Shown: piece by piece, positions 16,755 to 23,183 of the stretch
How positions within the stretch are numbered: the first letter of the stretch is position 1
Layout of the letters: each line of letters begins with the position of its first letter
Source: Clostridiaceae bacterium
Lineage (GTDB): Bacteria > Bacillota > Clostridia > DSM-8532
NCBI GenBank assembly: GCA_012519655.1
Contig: JAAYPS010000096.1
Coordinates: 1 to 36,829 of the forward strand
Length of the DNA stretch: 36,829 bases
Direction: 5' to 3'
Program-made: the position numbers and the translations under genes
The notes under the pieces: generated by a model
What the model saw: only the letters and a program-made list of their open reading frames with translations
Told to the model about the DNA's origin: nothing
Databases searched by the model: none

Positions 16755-18251
16755 TCAAGCTTTTTTTACAAGAGCACGGTTGATAGCATCACTCCAGCCC
16801 TTTTTATTCTTTATTCTATCTTCTTCCATCATTGATGGATAAAACTCCGCTAAAACCCGGCGTTTTTGCTTAATTTCATTAACGCTTTTCCAAAAGTTAG
16901 TAGCTAAACCAGCCATATTTGCACTTCCTAAAGCTGATAATTCCTCCACTTCAGGGACTACTACGTTTGTATTAGAAATATCTGACTGAAACTGCATCAA
17001 AAACTTATCCCTGGTAGGTCCTCCGTCAACTCTCAACTGCGTTAAAGGAACACCAGAATCTTTTTGCATTCGTTCTAAAATATCATTTATCTGGTATGCA
17101 ATTGATTCTTCAGCAGCGCGTACTATGTTTTCTCTTTTAGTACCTAATGTAAGTCCTGTAATAATTCCCTTTGCTGAATCATCCCAGTATGGTGCGCCAA
17201 GACCAGTAAAGGCAGGAACAAAATATACTCCACCATTATCACGGATTTGGGACGCAAGTATACCCGATTCTTTTGGGTTTGAAATATAATTAGTTTGAAC
17301 AAGCCATTCTATAGTTTTTCCTGTAGAATTGATATTACCTTCAAGTACATAAACTGTTTCGTTGGACGTTACCCATCCGACAGATGTTACAATTCCACTG
17401 TCTGAATAAACGAGTTTATCTCCAATGTTCATCATCACCGAAGATCCCGTTCCATACGTGGCTTTTGTCATCCCAACATCAAAACAGTTTTGTCCAAAAA
17501 GTGCTGCATGGGAATCACCCATTACACCACTTATGGGTATGCCTTCAGGAATAAAGTCATCACATTGAGTATATCCAAAGATAATATCAGAAGGTTTTAT
17601 ATCTGGCATCATTTTTTTTGGGATTTCAAAAATCTCTAATAACTTCTCATCCCAAACCAAATTGTGCAGATCCATTAATAGGGTACGACTGGCATTTGAA
17701 AAATCTGTAGCATGAACCTTACCACCTGTAAGGTTCCATATAACCCAAGAATCTATGGTGCCAAATTTCAATTTTCCTGATAAAGCCTTGTTTTTTGCAT
17801 CCTTCACGTTATTCAATATCCATTGAACCTTAGGAGCCGTAAAATAAGGTGAAAGATGAAGACCGGTTTTTTGATATATGTATTCTGGGATTTTGGGATC
17901 TTTAGCTATCTGATCACATTGTTCCTTTGCTCTGGGACATTGCCAAACAATCGCATTGTATATAGGTATTCCAGTTTCACTATCCCATACCATTCCTGTT
18001 TCTCGCTGATTGGTAACCGCAATTGATGCTATTTCATCCCACGAAGCATCACCTTCAATCATTACCCTTGAAATAGCTTTTTTACTATTTTCATATATTT
18101 CTTCGGGATCATGCTCAACCCAATCAGGACGAGGATTTATCTGCTCATGTAAAATCGTTACACGGTGATGCAAAGTGCAGTCCTTAGTGAATAAAATAGC
18201 TTTTGTACCTGATGTGGACTGGTCTAATGCAAGTATATATTTTTTTGCCAT
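16755..18251 (-). CDS. FGGY-family carbohydrate kinase, glycerol-kinase-like
   Basis: 498 residues, full length. The FGGY fold is clear: N-terminal phosphate motif LALDQSTSGTKAILF (6-20), GDSHAALFGQ (about 246) with the likely catalytic Asp, and TYGTGSSVMMN. Its closest known relatives are glycerol kinases, with NQRETGMVWD, AIVWQCPRAK, WNLTGGKVHATDFSNASRT and GLGAPYW; the glycerol-binding Arg-Glu, Trp, Tyr and Asp of GlpK appear to be kept. The position in an isomerase-transketolase operon, however, argues for a ketose or dihydroxyacetone substrate rather than glycerol; no glpF or glpD is nearby. It starts 6 bp after the transketolase C-subunit stop, with a weak GGTGAG site. Annotation as glpK would be risky. 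Confidence 0.85.
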   Translation of the reverse strand: MAKKYILALDQSTSGTKAILFTKDCTLHHRVTILHEQINPRPDWVEHDPEEIYENSKKAISRVMIEGDASWDEIASIAVTNQRETGMVWDSETGIPIYNAIVWQCPRAKEQCDQIAKDPKIPEYIYQKTGLHLSPYFTAPKVQWILNNVKDAKNKALSGKLKFGTIDSWVIWNLTGGKVHATDFSNASRTLLMDLHNLVWDEKLLEIFEIPKKMMPDIKPSDIIFGYTQCDDFIPEGIPISGVMGDSHAALFGQNCFDVGMTKATYGTGSSVMMNIGDKLVYSDSGIVTSVGWVTSNETVYVLEGNINSTGKTIEWLVQTNYISNPKESGILASQIRDNGGVYFVPAFTGLGAPYWDDSAKGIITGLTLGTKRENIVRAAEESIAYQINDILERMQKDSGVPLTQLRVDGGPTRDKFLMQFQSDISNTNVVVPEVEELSALGSANMAGLATNFWKSVNEIKQKRRVLAEFYPSMMEEDRIKNKKGWSDAINRALVKKA

Positions 18252-18257
18252 CGTAAC

Positions 18258-19208
18258 TCACCAACCATTTTTCTTTATATTAATTAGCTTTTCTGCTTCT
18301 TTACACAAGTTTTCAGCACTAATGCCATAATGGGCAAAAACCTCTTTTGATTTCCCCGGTATGGCTGGTTCGTCGGGTATACCCATTATCTTCATCGGCA
18401 CAGGACAATTCTGCACTACCACTTCTGCCACGGCAGCACCAAACCCACTCAAGATACTGTGTTCTTCAATCGTCATTATTGCACCAGTTTCTTTTGCAGC
18501 TTTAATAATGCACTCTTCATCTATGGGTTTTATTGTATGCATATTTATTACTCTGCATTTTATGCCCTCTTTTTCCATTAATTCTGCAGCATCCAATGCA
18601 GTTTTTACTGTCTCACCGAAAGTTAAGATTGATAAGCTGTCTCCCTCTTTAAGAGTAACAGCTCTACCTAGTTCGAACCCATAATCGCATGACGAATAAA
18701 CATCTTCAACAGGATTTCTACCTAGACGCATGTATGCTGGGCCCTTGTATTCAGATAGAACTCGGGTCATGTTTTCGGCTTCAAATCTGTCAGCTGGAAC
18801 TACAATCATAATATTTGGTATTGCTCTTAAAAGTGCTATGTCCTGTAGTGAATGGTGGGACATTCCAAGTGCGCCATAGCTTATACCTGAGCTTATACCA
18901 AGAAGTTTTACATTTGTATTAGAATAAGACACGTCAACTTTAATCTGTTCAGCAGATCGAGTGGTTAGAAAACATGCTGGTGACGCTACGAAAGGCTTTT
19001 TTCCGGAATGGGCAAGTCCTGCTGCAACCCCTACAATATTCTGTTCTGCAATTCCTATCTCAATTAATCTTTCTGGATATTTTTCTGCAAAGGGTTTCAT
19101 GGATGCAGAACCTCTTGAATCACTGCATAAAACTACTATGTCTTTATCACTTTTAGCAATCTCAATGAGTGTTTCACAAACAACTTGCCTATTATGTATT
19201 TTATTCAT
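18258..19208 (-). CDS. Transketolase, C-terminal subunit
   Basis: 316 residues. It contains the pyrimidine-binding domain of thiamine-diphosphate enzymes, with ERLIEIGIAEQNIVGVAAGLA (about 46-66) carrying the catalytic Glu, followed by MSHHSLQDIALLRAIPN, RLGRNPV and the C-terminal domain (about 190-310) with TIEEHSILSGFGAAVAE. It pairs with the N-terminal subunit encoded just upstream; their genes overlap by 4 bases (ATGA), a classic translational coupling. Split transketolases transfer two-carbon ketol units; dedicated versions act in apiose (apulose 4-phosphate) and sulfosugar catabolism. Context here (isomerase, FGGY kinase) suggests a dedicated rather than housekeeping enzyme. Confidence 0.94.
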   Translation of the reverse strand: MNKIHNRQVVCETLIEIAKSDKDIVVLCSDSRGSASMKPFAEKYPERLIEIGIAEQNIVGVAAGLAHSGKKPFVASPACFLTTRSAEQIKVDVSYSNTNVKLLGISSGISYGALGMSHHSLQDIALLRAIPNIMIVVPADRFEAENMTRVLSEYKGPAYMRLGRNPVEDVYSSCDYGFELGRAVTLKEGDSLSILTFGETVKTALDAAELMEKEGIKCRVINMHTIKPIDEECIIKAAKETGAIMTIEEHSILSGFGAAVAEVVVQNCPVPMKIMGIPDEPAIPGKSKEVFAHYGISAENLCKEAEKLINIKKNGW

Positions 19209-20047
19209 GAAAGCACCTCCAGCATTTTATCCAACTCTTCACAAGCCATTTTATATTGGTCAGCGTTCATTACACCATGGTGCCATGAAGCATTATTCTC
19301 CATGAAGGATATTCCTTTTCCTTTTATGGTTTCAGCAATGATTAGAGATGGCACTCCATCTATTTTATTTTCTTTAGAAAGGGCGTTACAAATTGAAGGA
19401 ATGTCATGACCGTCTACAACAGAAACATTCCAACCAAAGCTTTTCCATTTATCTTCCAGAGGAGTTAAAGCCATAACATCTTCAGTTTTGCCAGTTATTT
19501 GTAGTCGGTTTCTGTCGATTATTGCCACAAGATTGTCCAACTTGTAATTTGCTGCAGCCATAGCTGCCTCCCATACCGAGCCCTCAGCTAATTCACCATC
19601 CCCCATAAGAACAAAAACACGATAATCTTTATTATCCATTTTACCAGCTATAGCCATCCCAACACCAATAGATAGACCATGTCCCAATGCACCAGTGTTC
19701 ATCTCTATTCCCGGAATTGCTCTATTTGGGTGACCTATAAAATCCGAACCAAATTGTGAATATGTTTGTAATCTCTCTTTGTCAAAAAATCCTCGATCAG
19801 CAAGCACACAATAGTAAGCATCAATAGCATGGCCTTTACTAAGTATAAACCTATCACGTTCAGACCAATGAGGGTTCTTAGGATCTATTTTCATTACTTC
19901 ATAATATAGAGCAACAAGAATATCTGTTTCTGAAAGAGAGCCGCCTATGTGCCCAGCACTGGTTCTGTAGACTATGTCAACTATATCCCTTCGTATCTGA
20001 GCTGCTTTTTTTTGCAAGTTTACATTTTGACTTATTTTTTTATTCAT
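19205..20047 (-). CDS. Transketolase, N-terminal (thiamine-diphosphate-binding) subunit
   Basis: 280 residues. Typical blocks are SAGHIGGSLSETDILVALYYEVM, RFILSKGHAIDAYYCVLAD, NTGALGHGLSIGVGMA and the diphosphate/Mg motif GDGELAEGSVWEAAMAA (GDG at about 149-151) followed by IIDRNRLQ. It supplies the cofactor half of a two-subunit transketolase with the overlapping downstream gene. The start was set to ATG 20047 because GGAGGTG lies 11 bases upstream; a longer in-frame version from a TTG at 20089 has no ribosome-binding site. It is the first gene of the operon, with a leader of about 175 bases from the promoter at 20229-20257. Confidence 0.94.
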   Translation of the reverse strand: MNKKISQNVNLQKKAAQIRRDIVDIVYRTSAGHIGGSLSETDILVALYYEVMKIDPKNPHWSERDRFILSKGHAIDAYYCVLADRGFFDKERLQTYSQFGSDFIGHPNRAIPGIEMNTGALGHGLSIGVGMAIAGKMDNKDYRVFVLMGDGELAEGSVWEAAMAAANYKLDNLVAIIDRNRLQITGKTEDVMALTPLEDKWKSFGWNVSVVDGHDIPSICNALSKENKIDGVPSLIIAETIKGKGISFMENNASWHHGVMNADQYKMACEELDKMLEVLS

Positions 20048-20128
20048 ATATGTACTTGCACCTCCGTCCTTTATCAACTCGGTATTCAAATAAAAAAAAA
20101 TATCATAGAATTGATGGTTGATTCTTAT

Positions 20129-20154
20129 CTCGTGAAATATATCACTTACACGAG
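20129..20154 (-). promoter_or_regulatory. Hairpin / CRP-like palindrome in the transketolase operon leader
   Basis: CTCGTG (20129-20134) and CACGAG (20149-20154) can form a six-pair stem in the leader. The same stretch includes GTGA-N6-TCAC (20132-20145), which resembles a Crp-type operator half-site pair. The site would lie about 80 bases downstream of the start of transcription, an unusual place for an activator. No function is assigned. Confidence 0.35.
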
Positions 20155-20206
20155 TAAATCACTTAAATGTCTGATGTTCATATAAGAAAAAGATTTTACT
20201 TAATTT

Positions 20207-20217
20207 GTTTACTAAAC
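20207..20217. promoter_or_regulatory. LacI-type operator palindrome
   Basis: GTTTACTAAAC is an 11-base palindrome with a single central base, just downstream of the predicted start of transcription of the transketolase operon (about 20222). This is the standard place for a LacI-family repressor; the LacI gene at the end of the cluster is the obvious candidate. Confidence 0.55.
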
Positions 20218-20228
20218 TTTATAAGTTA

Positions 20229-20257
20229 ATTATAGTCAAGTTTAAGAAATGTGTCAA
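20229..20257 (-). promoter_or_regulatory. Perfect-consensus sigma-A promoter of the transketolase operon
   Basis: On the minus strand TTGACA (20257-20252), a 17-base spacer and TATAAT (20234-20229) match the consensus at every position. Such a strong promoter in a catabolic operon implies tight repression, consistent with the palindrome at 20207-20217. Confidence 0.85.
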
Positions 20258-20536
20258 CGTTTAATATAAAAAGCATTTTACTATAAGACATTTTTGAGCT
20301 CGGCTGTACAATGCTTTGTCGATACACGGAAATTTTTAGATGTTACATTTATTATTAAATTATTTAAGTTATTTAAATGAAGCGCTACTAACAGCCTACT
20401 TAATTATTTAAATTGTTGAATATAAAATCTTTACTTAAATGCTATAGGAGCAATATTCTCATTTTACCAAACTCTATATTGTCCCAAGCAAAGAAAGGTA
20501 TTAGTCGCGCTAATAAGAAAAGAGCTAATGAAGTTT
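20258..20536. other. AT-rich spacer between the transketolase promoter and the superoxide dismutase gene
   Basis: I see no open frame or RNA gene here. The only structure is a six-pair hairpin TATTAG/CTAATA at 20499-20515, 22 bases after the dismutase stop, followed on the minus strand by a mixed pyrimidine stretch; it could be a weak terminator for the dismutase gene. Confidence 0.4.
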
Positions 20537-21178
20537 TTATCTTTCTATAATTAATGCTACTTTTCCACTCATTGCAGAAATAAGTCTTCTTTCAACCTCA
20601 TTCCAGTTGACAAGTTGCCACCAAGCATTCACATAATCCGATCTTCTGTTCTGATAATCCAAATAATACGCATGCTCCCAAACATCACATACAAGGATTG
20701 GAATACCACTCCATTGTGTTAAGTTTTGATGTTTTTCTGCCTGTAATATTTCCATTCTACCCCATGTGGGTTGCCATGTTAAAATACCCCAACCAGACGC
20801 CTCAACATTTTCTGTTGCGAGTGTAAATTGATTCTTCATAGCCTCTATACTTCCAAAATACTGATTTGCATATGATACAGTCCTCTGTCCAGGTTGTCCT
20901 CCAGTGCCAACAGGAGCCATAATTGTCCAATATATACTGTGCAAAATGTGACCTGAACCATTATAAGCAAGTTCATTTTCCCAATACTTAATATACTCGA
21001 TATTATTTGTTTTACGTGCCTGTTCAAGATATAGCTCTGCCCTATTTAAGCCATTCACATACGCTTTGTGGTGTATATCATGGTGTATTCTTAATGTTTC
21101 AGCACCGATGACAGGTTCTAGTGCCTGATACGAGTATGGTAATGGTGGTAGTTTATGCATTCCTGGCATAACATACAT
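20537..21178 (-). CDS. sod: Superoxide dismutase (Fe/Mn family)
   Basis: 213 residues from ATG 21178. It begins with a family-typical HKLPPLPYSYQALEPVIG, and the four metal ligands can be placed by the family pattern: His about 32 (TLRIHHDIHHKAYVNGLN), His about 80 (GHILHSIYW), Asp about 165 and His about 169 (CDVWEHAYYLDYQNRR). It converts superoxide to oxygen and hydrogen peroxide in the cytoplasm; Fe versus Mn cannot be read safely. AAAGGG lies 9 bases before this ATG; a longer frame from GTG 21187 would overlap the ribosome-binding site. It sits alone between two sugar operons with a terminator upstream, so it is probably transcribed by itself and is unrelated to sugar use. Confidence 0.96.
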   Translation of the reverse strand: MYVMPGMHKLPPLPYSYQALEPVIGAETLRIHHDIHHKAYVNGLNRAELYLEQARKTNNIEYIKYWENELAYNGSGHILHSIYWTIMAPVGTGGQPGQRTVSYANQYFGSIEAMKNQFTLATENVEASGWGILTWQPTWGRMEILQAEKHQNLTQWSGIPILVCDVWEHAYYLDYQNRRSDYVNAWWQLVNWNEVERRLISAMSGKVALIIER

Positions 21179-21277
21179 ATACAACACCCTTTCAATGAGA
21201 GATTATGTTACCTATTTTATAGTATGAATCAAAATGTTTTTTGTTCGCTTATATTAGAATGTTAGTTACAATTTGAT

Positions 21278-21308
21278 AAAAAATAAAAGGGCCAAGAAAA
21301 TGACCCTT
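21278..21308 (-). terminator. Rho-independent terminator of the rhamnogalacturonan operon
   Basis: On the minus strand AAGGGTCA (21308-21301) pairs with TGGCCCTT (21294-21287, one G-T pair) around a six-base loop, followed by TTTATTTTTT. It ends the operon whose last gene is the short GH105. Confidence 0.85.
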
Positions 21309-21430
21309 ATTACTAACATAAAATAGAATTGATAATGCTATAGAGCAGAAAATTCTGATGCCTTTCACAAATTAACGTATTTCAAATTATATTATTCTTT
21401 TTATTTCTTTTTGATAAATAACTTCTAAAA

Positions 21431-22471
21431 TTATATCAGCTCGGTAAGCATCAAAAAGGTCAAACCTTGCCCATAGGCTGTCGGAGCAATGGGTATCTTT
21501 TTATAGAACTCTAAATCCTTACCCATACCCGTTCCATAAGATACACCTTGAACCATACCACTTTGATCTATTTTAGAAATAACTGCGTGGGCTGCTTTTC
21601 TCCCGTATTCCAAGTACTCTTCACCAACAATACCTAAGCGCACTCCTTTTAGGATCCCGTATGCAATACCTGCTGTTGCCGAAGTCTCATAGTATGTTTC
21701 TTCAACATCCAGTAGGGTGTTGAAAAGACCATTCTCGCCCTGATATTTTATCAGCTCTTTAACTTGGTCTATCCACGAAATCGTTATAAACCTTGATACA
21801 GAGTCATTTACTCCATATATATCAAGAAACTCCACAACGCTTGATGTAAACCAACTGTTTCCTCTTCCCCAAAAAGCGTCTGCATAATTGTGCTTACCAT
21901 CAAATGTCCAACCATGATAAAACAGACCTGTCTTTTTGTCTTGCAAATATTTTATATGGAAGAGAAATTGAAATCTTGCCTCATCTACATACTCATCCCT
22001 ATTGAGCACTTTTCCAGCTTTTAATAAAAACAAAACAGTCATAAAGAGGGTATCATCCCAAAGTTGTTCATAATGCCTGTTTAGAACTGTCATATGTTGC
22101 ATACCACCATATTGAGTACGAGGCATTTCATTCATTACCCAATCTGCCCACATGTTTATATGAGGAAGATACTTTTCATTTTTTGTTTCCTCATAAAGGC
22201 ACGTCATAGTCAGTGCCGGGCATACAGTGTTGACATTTTTATGAGGAGTGGGTTTGGACAGTTGAAAATCATACCATTCGGTTAGGTAATCTAAGTATTT
22301 GGTATTATTTGTCCTTTTATAGACCTTGTACATACTATAAAGGGCTACACCAGTAGGCCACTCCCAATTATCCATATGTAAGTGGTCATATAAACCTTCT
22401 CTCTCCTTATTGTTTACTAACATACCTACTACCTTGTCGGCAAGTTCAAGCATTTCAACATTTACTGACAT
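21431..22471 (-). CDS. GH105 unsaturated rhamnogalacturonyl hydrolase (YteR/YesR-like)
   Basis: 346 residues, the usual length of a single-domain GH105, with no signal peptide. The (alpha/alpha)6 barrel has the family blocks WEWPTGVALYSMYKVYK, WDDTLFMTVLFLLKAGK with the likely catalytic Asp, NYADAFWGRGNSWFTSS and YYETSATAGIAYGILKG. It releases the 4,5-unsaturated galacturonate end from lyase-made rhamnogalacturonan oligosaccharides in the cytoplasm. The start was moved to ATG 22471 because AAAGGTGG lies five bases upstream; an in-frame GTG at 22480 falls within that site. It is the last gene of the GH105-acetylesterase-GH105 operon and is followed by a strong terminator. Confidence 0.94.
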   Translation of the reverse strand: MSVNVEMLELADKVVGMLVNNKEREGLYDHLHMDNWEWPTGVALYSMYKVYKRTNNTKYLDYLTEWYDFQLSKPTPHKNVNTVCPALTMTCLYEETKNEKYLPHINMWADWVMNEMPRTQYGGMQHMTVLNRHYEQLWDDTLFMTVLFLLKAGKVLNRDEYVDEARFQFLFHIKYLQDKKTGLFYHGWTFDGKHNYADAFWGRGNSWFTSSVVEFLDIYGVNDSVSRFITISWIDQVKELIKYQGENGLFNTLLDVEETYYETSATAGIAYGILKGVRLGIVGEEYLEYGRKAAHAVISKIDQSGMVQGVSYGTGMGKDLEFYKKIPIAPTAYGQGLTFLMLTELI

Positions 22472-22501
22472 AAAAACCACCTTTCTTCTTCTATATTAAC
22501 C

Positions 22502-23182
22502 TTACTTTAAATGTCTTGCTAACGGTAAGCCAATCTCCTTCATTCCTTTAACCACAAGCCCTGCAATTTCATATGCTCCATCATCATTAAAATGGGTGTC
22601 ATCTTGAGAACCATCGGGGTAATTTTCTGATTCTCCAGGCTTTAAATAAAGAAATAATCTTTTTGACTCTTGTTCACCTAGCATTTTATAATAATCCTCA
22701 CTTAACGCTGTGAGATCAATAAATGGCACATCAAATTCTTCACAAATCTCTTTTACAGCTTGAGGATAAGCACCATGTGTAGGATAGAATTGACTAAATT
22801 CATTAAATCTTCTACGATTAACTGGGGACAAAAGAACAGGCGTAGCGCACTTTTGTCGAGCACCGTCAATATAGCGCTTTAAGTATGACTGATATGTTCC
22901 AAAAGGATCTGCATACACCCCATTCAATTTTTCATCATTGTGACCGAATTGAACAAGTAGTGTATCCCCAGCCTCAATGCGGTTTAAAATCTGGTCAAGT
23001 AGTCCTTCATCTATAAAACTTTTTGTGCTTCTTCCGCCAAGAGCATAATTATGAACATGTACATAATCCTTAAAATACCTTGGAAGCATTTTGCCCCAAC
23101 CTTCCTGTGGTCTATAGGACGAAGCGCAGTTTTGCACTGTTGAATCTCCTGCTATATAAATACCCACCTTTGAATCGAGCAT
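22502..23182 (-). CDS. Rhamnogalacturonan acetylesterase (CE12-like, SGNH hydrolase)
   Basis: 226 residues. The SGNH blocks are all present: block I GIYIAGDSTVQ with nucleophile Ser14, block II Gly in YALGGRSTKSF, block III Asn in LVQFGHNDEK, and block V DDTHFNDDGAYEIAG with the catalytic Asp and His. The architecture matches CE12 (YesT/RhgT) enzymes, which remove acetyl groups from galacturonate in rhamnogalacturonan I. The lack of a signal peptide points to action on imported oligosaccharides. The ATG at 23182 has GGAGGT 7 bases upstream and starts one base after the TGA of the preceding GH105 gene, indicating translational coupling; a longer frame from 23269 lies inside that gene and is rejected. 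Confidence 0.93.
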   Translation of the reverse strand: MLDSKVGIYIAGDSTVQNCASSYRPQEGWGKMLPRYFKDYVHVHNYALGGRSTKSFIDEGLLDQILNRIEAGDTLLVQFGHNDEKLNGVYADPFGTYQSYLKRYIDGARQKCATPVLLSPVNRRRFNEFSQFYPTHGAYPQAVKEICEEFDVPFIDLTALSEDYYKMLGEQESKRLFLYLKPGESENYPDGSQDDTHFNDDGAYEIAGLVVKGMKEIGLPLARHLK

Positions 23183-23183
23183 A

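Noticed and set aside
16755-18251. Plain annotation as glycerol kinase glpK.
   Set aside because: Sequence resemblance is strong, but the operon context (isomerase and split transketolase, no glpF or glpD) does not fit glycerol use, so only the family is named.
15334-20047. Reading the isomerase-transketolase genes as a sulfoquinovose (sulfo-transketolase) pathway.
   Set aside because: No sulfolactaldehyde reductase, sulfoquinovosidase (GH31) or sulfonate exporter is present, and a phosphorylating FGGY kinase is not part of that pathway as I know it. It is kept only as a remote alternative for the isomerase.
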